64,000 bases of DNA from NCBI RefSeq assembly GCF_030269925.1, contig NC_085119.1, forward strand, positions 13,551,001 through 13,615,000. Reading direction: 5' to 3'. A model generated the notes under the pieces. The model saw nothing but the letters and a program-made list of their open reading frames with translations. It was not told where the DNA came from and searched no databases. Positions 10,216 to 21,484 of this stretch are shown piece after piece (the stretch's first letter is position 1; every line of letters begins with the position of its first letter). Both the position numbers and the translations under genes were made by a program. Origin of the DNA: Bombyx mori. Taxonomy: Eukaryota; Arthropoda; Insecta; Lepidoptera; Bombycidae.

Positions 10216-11039
10216 TATAATATAACAATAATTATTAAAAATAAAACATAAAAATTAAATAAAAATTAAATTTTGCTTCTTTACACATAAATAAGAATAA
10301 GCAATTTACATATAAAAGATACTTTAAATACTTTTGAAACATATACCTACAATTTAAGTAGATAGCAATTTCAGAAATCTACCTTATCACATATTAAAAC
10401 GGTTTTAGGAAATTAGGTTTTCATTTTTGTGTATACGTATGTTTTACATCCGATTTTACGATATCATATCATAATTCTTCTTATGCTCATAGATTTTTTT
10501 TGATAAAAATAAACGTTAAAAATCTTAACTGTTTTATTTTTTATGTTAGCCTATTCCATTTGCTGGCTCTTAATTGTGTTGCTTCGTATTCTTTAGCAAT
10601 GTATTACAGTATTTTAACTGCTTTGTAGTTCATAATCACGTTTGTCTTTTACCGGGGAACGTTAGACCGGTATTACAAATTACATTGAATTAAGCTCTGA
10701 AATGGGGAGCAATTACGTACATTCCGCTTTGCCGACAACGCGGCACGCATCACCGTCGTTACATTAAGCCATACATTTTCCGATCCCGCCAATGAATCCT
10801 GAATGCGTTCCTGCATACATCAATCCGTGGGCGGTTTTCAATCTTTATCGGATTGCGTTCTGCACACGAATCCGTGGCCACCGAATGTTAATCCGAGTAA
10901 ACAGAGCTTCCGGGATTTTTAATTGCTTTATGACCTGTTTTTATTTTGGGGTCGATAAATATTTTTTTTCGATTTGGCGTAGCATCCGTGTCCACTGTAT
11001 AGCGTGTGTACATTTTTGCCTTTGTCGTGGTTTATCCAA
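10216..11039. other. Unassigned sequence with a less AT-rich core
   Basis: Between about 10680 and 10930 composition is more balanced and a 116-codon plus-strand frame (10792-11142) is open, but the frame runs on into the SINE2 copy and shows no domain. I do not call it a gene. Confidence 0.4.
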
Positions 11040-11308
11040 AATTATTTTTTTATATATGTTTCTTTTTATAACCGAGCACATATCACGCTCGATTGTCAGG
11101 CCCAAATTTAGGATTATCTGTGTTATAGGTACCAGAGATTGATAAACGTATATGTTTAAATATACACGTATAGACAATAAACACCAGACAAAGAGCAAAC
11201 AGACCTGTTCACCACACAATGTTTGCCCGATGTGAGAATCGAACCCATGTTCTTTGGCGCAACATGGTATGCAGGAGCGCTAACTATTGCACCACCGAGT
11301 CAGTTAGT
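11040..11308 (-). mobile_element. tRNA-derived SINE, second family ('SINE2')
   Basis: Reading from 11308 on the minus strand, the head CTGACTCGGTGGTGCAATAG is followed by a B box GGGTTCGATTCTC (around 11247-11236), a GTCTGTTTGCTCTTTGTCTGG-like body, and a region ending ATAACACAGATAATCC. It is clearly distinct from Bm1. A second copy lies at 36471-36745. The head resembles a tRNA gene but does not fold into a full cloverleaf that I can support, so it is not a tRNA gene. Confidence 0.82.
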
Positions 11309-11352
11309 CAAATTACAACAAAACTTGGGTACTGAAATCCCTTGGACGTGTT

Positions 11353-11591
11353 TTTTTTTTTAATTATTGCCTGTATAGGTAGACGAAGTCACAGCCCACC
11401 TGGTGTTAAGTGCCAGTAAGTTAAGTTACAACGTAAATGCCGCCACCCATCTTGAGATATGAGTTCTAAGGTTTCAGTATAGTTACAACGGCCCCACCCT
11501 TCAAACAGAAACGCATTACTGTTTCACGGCAGAAATAGGCAGGGTGGTGGCATGTATCCGTGCAGACTCACAAGACGTCCTACCACCAATT
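11353..11591 (-). mobile_element. Bm1 body, starting at the recurrent 5' boundary
   Basis: On the minus strand the piece begins near 11591 at TTGGTGGTAGGACGTC and ends in an A-rich tail near 11353. The tRNA head is absent. Confidence 0.85.
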
Positions 11592-12085
11592 TACTTTCTT
11601 TGTCACTCTTTTGGCACACAATGTGCTATAACACAATTTAAAATAACATTTGCACGAGGTTAACGACCTTCATTGTGATTTCAAGAGACGTGAACTGCCT
11701 AAAACGATAAATATTGATGCTAAGCTAAGCAATATAATATTATTTATATATTTATTTATATTTAATTTTTTTTCTATTTATATTTTTTGTTTATCATCTA
11801 TTATTTATCTTTCTATTTTTAATACAGTTTACGATAAATTTGTCAATTCAACAGATCACTATGTGCTAGTAGTGAAATACAGACAGAGTGGTAAAATGAA
11901 GAGCCAGGTCATGTCCACTCATGCATCCTAGCTCTGTCACCCTAAATCACTACTTATCGTTGGTAGGAGGAAGCACGCAATGTGGCCCGACGCCGTTCAT
12001 CATTCTCCAGTAGCCATGACATGACCGATTCCGTTTAGGCGCGAACAACTAACCATAATTGTTATTATACCATAACATCTATCTA
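11592..12085. other. Unassigned sequence
   Basis: AT-rich. The 93-codon frame at 11650-11931 has a hydrophobic, Ile/Phe/Tyr-rich middle that follows from the AT-rich composition, with no recognised family. Confidence 0.4.
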
Positions 12086-12093
12086 TCTGCATA

Positions 12094-13398
12094 CCCAGTC
12101 AGGTCATAAATTCTGTCACATGTTTAATGTAAAATAATTGAAACAAGTTTATTCATTATGTAACCATTCATATACCAAAATGAACTTAACAAAACATAGA
12201 TTCTTAAGACACTAAAGTTTATTCAAAATGACCTCCGTGATTTTGAATACAGGCCTTCAATCTGCGCGGCCAGTGTCTATCGCAGCACGAACGAGGTCCA
12301 TGTCAATATCGGCGGCTGCCTTAATCAAGGATGTCTTGAGTGACTCCAAATTGGGATGAGGCTTTGAGCACGCCTTTTCCTCCAAGTGTTGCCATATCTT
12401 GTAATCTAACGGATTCAAACCTGCACTGGAGGAGGGCCAATCTTCGTGCCGGATGAAGTCGATTTCACGCGCCGCCAGCCAGTCTTGTGTGTTCTTCGCT
12501 CTATGAGCTGGTGCCGAATCTTGTTGGAATACCCAGTGCCTGTTATTGAACATGGTATGAAAAACAGGTTCCACAAGGTTCGTCAGGACTGTATTTTGAT
12601 ACACAACTGCATTCGTTTTTACACCTTTCTTACAAAAATGTACCTCTGTTAAGCCCCAATAAGAAACTCCCAACCATACCATGAGCGAGGATGGAAAATG
12701 ACCTCGTTGGACACGCGGAATACGGTTGCTCGCTTCTTCACTACTGTGTGCGTACACCTTATCATTTTGTTTGTTGTAGCTCTCTTCTACGGTAAAAACT
12801 TTTTCATCCGAAAAAAGAATTTCCCGATATTTTTTCCCGCGTACCGCTTCAACAAAGCGCGGCATCTCTTCAGTCTCAGGTCCATTAGACGAGAATTCAA
12901 ACGATGTCCTGTTTTTCTTCGATATGCCCGAAGCCCTAAGTCTTCATTTAACACCCTTTTCACCGTGGTTCTGCTTAACCCCATCTGAAGGGCCAACAGT
13001 TTCTGCTTACGTTTGAGATTTCTTTGAATTCGCGCTTTCACAGCTTTTATCACTGCTGGAGTCCTAACAGACCGAGGGCGACCACTTCTTGACCTGTCAT
13101 CTACACTAGAGTCTTCATTGTATCGTTTGATGGTACGATAAACGAATTTTTTGGTTATATTCAAATTTTTCAGTATGTTAAAAATTTGAATTGGCGCGTA
13201 ACCGCAACGATGCAAGGCAATAACTGCAACACGGTCTTCTTTAAGCGTCCACTTCATATTTAAAAATGAGTAAAATTCTAAAAGTATACATTTTTATTTT
13301 CATAAACAATTCGAAATTCGAATTCAATAAACTTTTTCGTGGCCAGCATTCTAAAAGAAAAGTTTTTACTGTGTGACAATACTTATGACCTGACTAGG
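12094..13398 (-). mobile_element. Tc1/mariner (DD37D) element, copy 2, both ends present
   Basis: This is 1305 bp between TA dinucleotides (12092-12093 and 13399-13400). The termini read CCCAGTCAGGTCATAAATTC at the left and, on the minus strand, CCTAGTCAGGTCATAAGTAT at the right. Both inverted repeats are intact enough to be substrates for a transposase supplied in trans. The insertion sits in the 5' tip of a Helitron. Confidence 0.93.
12219..13257 (-). pseudogene. Mariner transposase pseudogene (copy 2)
   Basis: The start codon is at 13257 and the stop at 12219-12221. Two single-base deletions break it. One is in an A-run near 12835, just before the first catalytic motif ILFSDE, where the other copies have seven A and this one six. 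The second is near 12274, close to the C-terminus, where AAIDDWPRR of copy 3 becomes AAIDTGRAD. All three catalytic Asp codons (ILFSDE, QQDSAP, NPLDYKIW) are still present, so inactivation is by frameshift only. The N-terminal helix-turn-helix and GRPR motif are unchanged. Confidence 0.93.
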
Positions 13399-13919
13399 TA
13401 TATAAAAATGAATTGCTGTTCGTTAGTCTCGCTAAAACTCGAGAACGGCTCGACCGATTTAGCTAATTTTGGTCTTGAATTATTTGTCGGAGTCCAGAAA
13501 AGGTTTAAAAGGTACATAAATATGAAAATGCTCGAAATTAAATAAAAATAACAATTTTGTTTTCCCTCTGATGTGTCCCCCGTCGAACGAATTCCTTTTG
13601 TTGGATTTTAGTTTATTTTATACAAAAGCTTAGGTCTTTTATTTATCGATTGAGGCACTACGAAGTCTGCCGGGTCAGCTAGTATCTAATATAAAAAACA
13701 CAACGCACATTTAAATTAGTAAACATTCAGTAAACATTTTAATAACAACAAACGATTTTACTATCATTAATCAGCCCGTGCGTGTTTCGTGCCCATTGAA
13801 ATCAACATCACAAAGCAGAAGTACTCGCGCTTAATGTTTGAAAACGTCGAGGATTTAATTTAGTGCCGGTCTTGGAACATCTGAGCGCTTTAATTGTGCT
13901 GCCTATCTAACAGTAATAT

Positions 13920-14350
13920 ATGTAGACTAACAAGAGGAAATGTTTGTTTGTTTGTTTGTATTGAATAGGCTCCGAAACTACTAAGCCGATTTGGAAAATT
14001 CTTTCACTGTTTGGAAGCTACACTATTCCCGAGTGACATAGGCTATAATCTTTTTTGAAATTTTTTTTGGATCCTTACTAAAACTCCAAAAATGTAACCT
14101 AAGGTGTAAAAAAATTACCTAAAATATTCTTTAAATCGCGTGCCCTGCGAAAACTATTGATGATAGAATAAAATAATGTACTACGGCTTTGTAGAACACA
14201 TTATTATTTACAAAAAGTGTCGCGACAGCATATGTCTAACTATTATAGTTAGGCCGCAATAAGCGTTCTTTTATTTAAAAAAATAAAACAACGTCAAATA
14301 TCGTTGAAATTTTTGTTAAAGACCCGAGCGAAGCCGGAGCGGGCCGCTTG
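13920..14350 (+). mobile_element. Non-autonomous Helitron (TTTGTTTG / GGCTCCGAAACTAC type)
   Basis: The left end is degraded. From AAGAGGAAATGTTTG on it matches the other copies through GAATAGGCTCCGAAACTACT, TATTCCCGAGTGACATAGG and GTCGCGACAGCATATG, and it ends GGAGCGGGCCGCTTG before T. The last bases are CTTG instead of CTAG. The structure resembles Lep1-type Helitrons of Lepidoptera. Confidence 0.85.
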
Positions 14351-15309
14351 TAGTTCATATAAGTTTTTATTTAAGCCGAATTAATTTTCGGAAAGACGGT
14401 ATTAAGATACGCGAAAATAAATCGCAATAGGTATGTATAATTATTTTTTGAACACTACCGAGAAACATGTTTTTTTCACACATAAAAAAATCTTAAATAT
14501 ACACAACAAAAGCTGCATATGTATATAAGATATTTTAAATATTTAGACTAGAGTATTATTAACATTATCAATAGTTGAGTTTTACCAATGTTCGTAATTA
14601 TGTTTCAAAACTGCGCTAACACGAACACAGTTTTTTTATTTAAATCGCTACTACGGCTATTTTCACGTAGCCTGAAGTTATAACATTGATGATTCGGGGA
14701 TCGCAAGCCCTGAGGGGTTTGATTCCCTTAATGATGGTGCCTTCTCGAGAAACGGGTGTATAGACAAATGTAAACCATAAAACTAATTACGGTACTAATG
14801 ACACTAAAATGTTGATGATGATGATTCTAAAGGCATGGTTAACATTTTCATGAACATAATGCATGGTCGTATAAAAGAGAATCGAGTGGTTTAACTTTTA
14901 TGCAACTTCCAGTGTATTTAATAGAGGAATGAATTAATAAAATAAAAAAGCAGTGTAATTTGGTGTATCTATCGTGAAAATTTAAATATTTGAAACGTTG
15001 AAAATGTGTAGCAGAATTAAGTTTAATTTCAACTTTAAAACTGTTTTAATATAGGTGTGTTAAAAAGGTGACTTAATACTAGGGCGAAACATTTTATAAA
15101 TCGATTTTTTAAGGATACATGAAGTTGATCGGGAAAATGGATAAAGGCCCCACAATGAAGTACACCCCCTCTCCAGAAATTCATGAGTATTTTCAGCTAA
15201 CGTTGGCATATATCAAAGATTGACAACCAATTCACAACTTCCGAACTTTTTGATAAACAACTTGATAACTATAATACAACAACCTACTCTTTGTACTCTA
15301 TTTATGCAC
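14351..15309. other. Unassigned sequence
   Basis: AT-rich. No gene or named repeat seen. Confidence 0.4.
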
Positions 15310-15482
15310 ACGATGTGTGGCGGGTAGTCATGTAGTTATCAAACATTTGACAGATGTCTGAATCTCGCTTACGACATTTTCAAGATAAGCTTACATATAT
15401 ACAAGTCCTGAACAACAACATTAGGACCGTCGGTCTACCGAGCAATATCACCCGCTCGAAGGAAGATCTTCCCTTCGTCGTA
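15310..15482 (+). repeat. Unclassified dispersed repeat 'R'
   Basis: It shares long blocks with the inverted copy at 55625-55795: GTGGCGGGTAG, CATTTGACAGATGTCTGAA, CTCGCTTACGACATTTTC, ACCGTCGGTCTACCGAGC and GGAAGATCTTCC. A short piece (CAACAACAACATTCAGACCG) also occurs at 48490-48510. The ends and class are unknown. Confidence 0.75.
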
Positions 15483-17108
15483 TACCTCCAAAGATGTCAT
15501 GCTTATTTGCCTGCATCTTAAAATGAATCTAGGAGAGAAGCGAAGTTGCCAGATTCACAATTAAAAGGAAATAACGGTACACGTAGATTATAATTTCTAT
15601 AGCAAGAAAACTCGTCAAAAATGACCTACCGAACTTCATGCTCAATACATATTAACACTTTTAGTATCATCATGTAAATGTAACACCTTATACGGCATGA
15701 CCAAGCATTAGCAAAAATTAAGTGCTAACAGACGTAAGCCGTGATTCACGAATAACCAATCTCATCGAGGAAAATCCTTTCAAAACTGTAGCACAATCCG
15801 CAGTACCCAGTGGCTTGAGCGTTGCCTGGATATGAACCAGCTCTGACATAAAAAAAAGGATATTGAAGATAGAAGTCGAGCGAGGGCTTCCCACACGGCA
15901 GCAACGGATTGGCACGGAGATATGTTTTTACAATCACGTTGAATGACCAGCAAAATGATCTTTGATTTGAATTTAAATTCGTTTTCTGATCTTTCGCATG
16001 CTTCATTTTTCACGGTAGAACAGAAAGTCAAAGGCCTTTTTTAAATCCAGCGTCCGTTCCTCGCCCAAACAGAACGCCGGATAGTTCGCCAACTCATCCA
16101 ACGATACCGCAGACCGGTAGTATCACAACCGCTGACTTCCTCGGTAGCGGGACATGAAACGCAAAAGCCCCACATACCCCAAATTAGGTACGTGTACATA
16201 AACACATATTTTTTTCAGTTTTATAATTATATCTGTTCTATTTACATTTAAAACGTCAATCTTATTCTTCTTGATTTTCATTTGATCTGCATAACGTACA
16301 AACTTTCAATGCATTATTTTAATACGTAACGATTTTAAAAAGAAGCTACCTATTTTTCATATAAAACAACATAAAAGAAAGTCCCTTAACCGCATTAAAA
16401 GTTTACGATTGTAAACATAAAACCAGTCATTCTATTAAACGGTGAAATAAGAATTTCAACGCTTTATTCATAATAAAGATAAGCGTTACGATCTTTGTAT
16501 ACGACCTCATAATAACCTCGTAATTCAAATTTATCGCGGACATCTTGAGAGCAACTCTTAAGGACATGATTTAATCAGGAGAGAGATGAAAAGGCCAGAA
16601 AAATATTAGGACACGAATTGGCCGTACGAGTTGAACTTTTGCAATAAATAGTAACCGAGGTGGAATGACAACGACAGTTTGCAAACTTCGATTCTCTCGA
16701 ACGAGATTTAAGTTATTTATCTATGTGTATATACGAAGTGAGTACAAACGATGTGTTTCGCTGTGAGCCGATAGACGAAGGAGTGATAGGAGTAAGGTAA
16801 ATCGGGTACCGGATTTAGAGCCTTAGCTTTTTCGATAAGAAAGAAGCTTAAAGGTAAAACTTTACTCGGATGAAGTACCGACATAGTTTTATGAAGAACA
16901 CTGAACAAAAATGAGCAGTAGAACAAAGTTAAAGCAATATTAAAAGCCATCGCTCAAGTAGAAAGCCCCACATAATTATTTCTATCGCAAAGAAGCTTTG
17001 CATTCTGATTTGAAGGATCGGTCAGTTTTTATACAAAACAAATGAGCCTTCGCCATCACATGTCTAGGAATATGGTAGTATTCCGTCCATTCATCAACAA
17101 AAGAGCAA
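15483..17108. other. Unassigned sequence with a possible coding relic at 15.7-16.15 kb
   Basis: Overlapping minus-strand frames (15718-16031) and a less AT-rich stretch to about 16160 could be an old coding relic, perhaps of a retroelement, but no motif supports this. The frame at 16717-16950 (minus) is also unrecognised. Confidence 0.35.
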
Positions 17109-17538
17109 TCTATACTAATATTATAAAGGGGAAAATTCGTTTGTTTGTTTGTATTGAATTGGCTCCGAAACTACTGAACCGATTTGAAAAATTCTTTCAC
17201 TGTTTGGAAGCTCCACTATTCCCGAGTGACATAGGCTATTATCTTTTTTGAAAAAAATTAGGGATCCTTACTAAAACTGCAATAATGTAACCCAAGGTGT
17301 AAAAATACCTAAAATATTCTTTACATAGCGCGCCCTTCGAAAATTATTGATGATAGAATAAAATATGTACTATGACTTTGTAGAACACATTATTATTTAC
17401 AAAAACTGTCGCGACAGCATATGTCTAACTATTATAGTTACGCCGCAATAAGCGTTCTTTTATTTAAAAAATATAACAATGTCAAATATCGTTGAAATTT
17501 TTGTTAAAGACCCGTGCGGAGCCGGAGCGGGCCGCTTG
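17109..17538 (+). mobile_element. Non-autonomous Helitron, complete 430-bp copy
   Basis: It begins TCTATACTAATATTATAAAG after an A and ends GGAGCGGGCCGCTTG before T. Compared with 13920-14350, it is aligned along its whole length and keeps a cleaner 5' end. Confidence 0.9.
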
Positions 17539-18268
17539 TAAAAGTATAAGAAAAAAGCCTGCTACAGGACTAGCAGGTCACTAGCTAGATAATATTTACT
17601 TCCAAGGGTATTATTTAAATAAATTTCACCCAGACCCATTTTATCAAGGCGAAAGTTAACAATAGGAGCGCGCTAACTACCTGGATATACCCACCGCCCA
17701 TTTGCGGTGCTCCTTACTCCATAATTCACACGGGACGCGCCGCCCTCGACCAGACCCGACCCGTCTCAGCGGTTTGTTGCTCATGCCTAGCTTTTACCTC
17801 ACTTACCTAGCTGCTATTTAAATGAAAATATTCTACGGTAACTAATCTACGGTAAGTAAAAGAACACTGCAAACTTAAATGGAAGTGCGGCGCGATAATC
17901 AAGGTAGCTTTAAGCAAAACCTTCTAAGTAAAATGTATGAAGTAGTGACAGAAATATTTTACTTGATTTGAAGTTTCAGTAAAAGTCGGTTTGACGCGTT
18001 TGGAGACTTTTAACTATTTTGAAATTATGAAAAAAAATCTATGATAATTACGTCGATTCTTACAATTTAGTCTTGTTTTTAACCAGCTTCTTTTGTTTTT
18101 TGATACGACATTTATGAAAGTGTAAAAATAGACAGAATTTATGATCCATGATACAACGATGTGATGACATTTGAAACACAGAGCTGGCAAGAGTGCCCCC
18201 ATCCAATCTCTTTCTGCCACGAAGCTTTCCTTCTCTCCGGCTTGAAGAGTAGCAGTGTAAGAGCAATG
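17539..18268. other. Unassigned sequence
   Basis: A moderately GC-richer patch around 17660-17770 has no frame or motif I can name. Confidence 0.4.
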
Positions 18269-18495
18269 GTTACTGGTGGTAGGACCTCTTGTGAGTCCGC
18301 AGGGGTAGATACCACCACCCTGCCTGTTTCTCCCGTGAAGCAGTAATGCGTTCGGTTTGAAGGGTGGGGCAGCCGTTGCAACTATACTTGAGACCTTAGA
18401 ACTTATATCTACGTTGTAGATGTTTATGGGCTCCAGTAACCACCTAACACCAGGTGGGCTGTGAGCTCATACACCAATCTAAGCAATAAAAAAAA
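18269..18495 (+). mobile_element. Bm1 body, starting at the recurrent 5' boundary
   Basis: ACTGGTGGTAGGACC to AAGCAATAAAAAAAAA. A deletion removes most of the CAAGGTGGGTGGCGCATT segment. The tail is intact. Confidence 0.88.
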
Positions 18496-18514
18496 ATGTT
18501 ATGCTGTTATGTAA

Positions 18515-18653
18515 GCCTTTCTCAATAAATGGGCTATCTACGAGGTAACTCTAGGTAACTCTGAAAGAATTTTTAAAATCGGACCAGTAGTTCCTGAGAT
18601 TACCGCGTTCAACCAAACAAACAAACTCTTCAGCTTTATAATATTAGTATAGA
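18515..18653 (-). mobile_element. Helitron-like 5' end
   Basis: The minus strand starts TCTATACTAATATTATAAAG after A, then GAAGAGTTTGTTTGTTTGG and GAACTACTGGTCCGATTTT. No 3' hairpin or CTAG end was found, so the copy is truncated or its end is diverged. Confidence 0.7.
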
Positions 18654-18689
18654 TACGAAAGAAAAATTCAATACAAATAACCGTATCTT

Positions 18690-18905
18690 ATAAGCTGCGT
18701 TTAGCCCACTGAGTTTCTCGCCGGATCTTCTCAGTGGGTCGCGTTTCCGGTCCGGTGGTAGATTCTGCGAAGCACTGCTCTTGCTAGGGTCAGTATTAGC
18801 AACTCTCCGGTTGAGCCCCGCGAGCTCACCTACAAACGTTAGGGTGAAGCTGAAATAGCCTCTCAAGGCTATCAGCATAGGTAGGAAAAAAAAAAAGAAA
18901 AAAAA
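18690..18905 (+). mobile_element. Family A retroposon tail
   Basis: AGTTTCTCGCCGGATCTTC through GCTATCAGCATAGGTAGG and a long A-rich tail of nearly 30 bases. One of the better-preserved 3' ends of the family. Confidence 0.85.
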
Positions 18906-19342
18906 AAAAAAAAATAAGCTGCGCTTTTTACGTTGCTTTATTTACCTACTACTTTACCAAAGCCAGCTCTCACCTCATCAAGTAATTGCTTACAAAATAT
19001 TTATTCGAATATTAATGAAAGTGCAACTGGGGTCCAACCGTCTAGGGTCTCATTAATTATGAAACACGATAGTTTAAAAGTGAAACATTACAAAGTTGAC
19101 AACGCTTTATTATTATTATTTGCAAGGAAATTTTAAACGGTCTTTGAAATTTTATGGAGTTTCAAACGAAAAAGTTAAATCCGTCCCGAGCCCGAGCTCT
19201 TCCTTGTATAATATCTTTGAATACTTTACTCGGTTCTGTTTTAACAGCCGCTCCTCTCGCCTCTTAAATCATTTCTGTTTTCTTTGCGCTCCTTATCGTC
19301 CTTGCGTCTTAAGGATTTTAAACTGGTAATTTATTAAGTTCA

Positions 19343-19500
19343 TATGACATGTCCTTCTTCAAACGAGGCTTGCGGAGAATACTTAATGGTAGGCGGTGGC
19401 TTGGCTCGGCCCCTGGCATTGCTGACGTCCATGAGCGACGGTGACCACCTACCATCAGGTGGGCCGTATGCTCGTCTACCTACAAAGGCAATAAAAAATA
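19343..19500 (+). mobile_element. LINE 3' tail, family J
   Basis: It starts in the last codons of the ORF (ATGACATGTCCTTCTTCAAA) and runs through GGCTTGGCTCGGCCCCTGG to CAATAAAAAATAAATAAAAA. Confidence 0.87.
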
Positions 19501-19649
19501 AATAAAAAGTTTGTTACATTACATCTTCTAAATAGAGGGTCTATGGTCAGAATTCGTACCGATATTCTTCAGTCTACTACGATCTCCTAATTTTATCTTG
19601 GTTTTTGGTGTAGGAATTAATCATTGGATGTTCCCTTATAAGTACTGAT

Positions 19650-19918
19650 TTTTTTTCCTATCTATGCTGATAGCCTTAAGAGGCTATTTGAGCTTCACCT
19701 TAACACGTAGGTGAGCTCACAGGGCTCAATCCGGAAGTGTTGCTAACACTGGCCCTAACAAGAGCAATGCTTCGCAGAATCTACCACCGGATCGGAAACG
19801 CGATACACTAAGAAGATCCGGCGAGAAACTCAGTGGGCTGTGTCAGTGGGCTAATTTACTCGTCGAGCCCTTCTTCGCAAGCTACGAGTTCGGCAAGGAC
19901 GGTGACCGGGTACGGATA
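19650..19918 (-). mobile_element. Family A retroposon tail
   Basis: Same order as the 5945-6222 copy in the same orientation, including the upstream part with GTCACCGTCCTTGCCGAAC on the minus strand. The two copies therefore share a similar 5' extent. Confidence 0.83.
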
Positions 19919-20029
19919 TAATAGTCCCTTCAAGAACAGGAAATTGTAAGCATGGCTCAATATTTGCAAATGCAAGAATTTAATAACTATGCACACATTC
20001 GTTCATCGAGTAATCCTGATGTGTATCTC

Positions 20030-20350
20030 TGGATCTTCTCAGCGGGTAGTCTGGTCCAGTAGTAGATAGATTCGGGAAGCAGTTGCCTTTGAACCCCTTC
20101 GCAGGCGCTTTGGTTATCAAATATTGTAACTATACTTGAGACCTTAGAACTTATATCTCAAGGTGGCGCATTTACGTTGTAAAAGTCTATGGGCTCCAGT
20201 AACCACTTAACACCAGGTGGGCTGTGAGCTCGTCCATCCATCTAAGCAATAACAAAAAAAAAACTGAGTTAGCAAATACCGCATCTCCTGACTGAGCCCG
20301 TGCTCTATTACCCATCCTAACGGAGCTGGAAAGACTTTCCCGCGATTTGC
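20030..20350 (+). mobile_element. Retroposon tail, 'family B', split by a Bm1
   Basis: The left part (GGATCTTCTCAGCGGGTAG to GGCGCTTTGG) and the right part (TTAGCAAATACCGC to GGAAAGACTTTCCCGCG) correspond to one continuous sequence at 30335-30560. A Bm1 tail at 20120-20262 sits between them. Confidence 0.8.
20120..20262 (+). mobile_element. Bm1 3' end inside family B
   Basis: It starts at TTGTAACTATACTTGAGACC and ends in an A-rich tail. The 5' truncation point differs from the recurrent boundary. Confidence 0.85.
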
Positions 20351-21005
20351 TTCCCTTCTTAATAAAAATCACCAGGTAATAGAACCGGCAAGACTCGATA
20401 GCAATCAATACCTGTTCGATGAATATCACAAAAAAAAATGCTACCCGATGAAGGTATAGTTTATAAACACACAAAAACTGAATAATATAACTTACGCCTT
20501 GTTTCATCTATATAATAGCAATTTCATTCTACTAAAACGTCTGTGCGTACACAGTCGTCCTTCAACTTGAGATTGTTAATTATTATCTGAAAGCTATTCT
20601 CCTGTTTATCGCCTTTTCAATCATGATCTAAGATGCTACGCAATGAATAATTTAAACAGTTCCGTTGTGAGGTTCAAAGTTACATGATACCGAAAACACG
20701 AACCATTTATTATTACGATATTAAGCATCGCTACCATTCTCCATAAATCACAGTAAGACAGAGATAACTTCTTCTATAATTTAATGTTTATTGAAACAAT
20801 TTCAGGTTTAATTATAATATCTATTTTTTTGTGTATTGATCTATAGATAACTAACTACCTATTAAGTGATTACTTTCATCCAGCTTGAGACATAAGGTTC
20901 TAGTTTCGTTTGTACTTTATCTCGTTAGCTCTTTTTATCGTCCTGAAATATCTATTCGATTAACCTCAAATTGCATTTTTCCACAAGAAATCCTTGGCAA
21001 TCTAT
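20351..21005. other. Unassigned sequence
   Basis: No gene or repeat named. The 106-codon minus-strand frame at 20187-20507 is largely Bm1 and family B antisense. Confidence 0.45.
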
Positions 21006-21240
21006 ACCTGGTGGTAGGACCTCTTGGGAGTCCGCACGGGTAGGTACTACCACCCCGCCTATTTCCGCCGTGAAGCAGTAATGCGTTTCGGTTCGAAGGG
21101 TGGGGTAGCCGTTGTAACTATACTGAGACCTTAGAACTTATATCTCAAGGTGGGTGGCGCATTTACGTTGTAGATGTCTATGGGCTCCAGTAACCACTTA
21201 ACACCAGGTGGGCTGTGAGCTCGTCCACCCATCTAAGCAA

Positions 21241-21250
<10 letters not shown>
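21006..21250 (+). mobile_element. Bm1 body, starting at the recurrent 5' boundary
   Basis: CTGGTGGTAGGACCTCTTGG to AAGCAATAAAAAAAAA. Apart from the missing head it is close to consensus. Confidence 0.9.

Positions 21251-21277
<27 letters not shown>
21249..21277. repeat. (TA)n microsatellite at a Bm1 tail
   Basis: A run of TA repeats between the Bm1 poly-A tail and a Helitron 5' end. SINE tails commonly seed such tracts. Confidence 0.9.
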
Positions 21278-21284
<7 letters not shown>

Positions 21285-21484
21285 TAAAGAGGAAAGATTT
21301 GTTTGTTTGTTTGTTTCGAATAGGCTCCGAAACTACTGGACCGATTTGAAAAATTCTTTTTCCATTAGATGCCGACATTGTCCCTGATGAACATAGGCTA
21401 CTTTTTTTTAATTTTTTTTTTTTTATTTTTTTGGTTTCATGTGTGTTTTAATGTTTCCGAAGCGAAGCGAGGGCGGGTCGCTAG
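21278..21484 (+). mobile_element. Short non-autonomous Helitron, about 205 bp
   Basis: AATATTATAAAGAGGAAAG through TCGAATAGGCTCCGAAACTA, ending CCGAAGCGAAGCGAGGGCGG-GTCGCTAG before T. The 5' tip merges with the (TA)n tract. Its relative at 61992-62206 is complete. Confidence 0.87.

Larger units (their letters stand above)
12086..13682 (+). mobile_element. Non-autonomous Helitron ('GAATTGCTG' type) interrupted by mariner copy 2
   Basis: After the mariner, the Helitron resumes at TATAAAAATGAATTGCTG (13401 onward), continues through GTTCGTTAGTCTCGC and CTTTTATTTATCGATTGAGG, and ends GGTCAGCTAG before T (13682). The 5' terminus is the few bases left of the mariner (TCTGCATA at 12086-12093) and is imperfect compared with the uninterrupted copies at 39277 and 53358. 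Without the mariner it would be about 290 bp. Confidence 0.8.

Noticed and set aside
10792..11142. 116-codon plus-strand ORF as a host gene
   Set aside because: It runs into the SINE2 copy, and the part before it has no recognised motif.
11220..11310. Apparent tRNA gene (minus strand)
   Set aside because: A/B box-like motifs belong to SINE2. No complete cloverleaf with acceptor stem is seen and the sequence continues into the SINE body.
20187..20507. 106-codon minus-strand frame
   Set aside because: It spans antisense Bm1 and family B tail. The C-terminal part matches other Bm1 antisense frames (e.g. 21178-21378).
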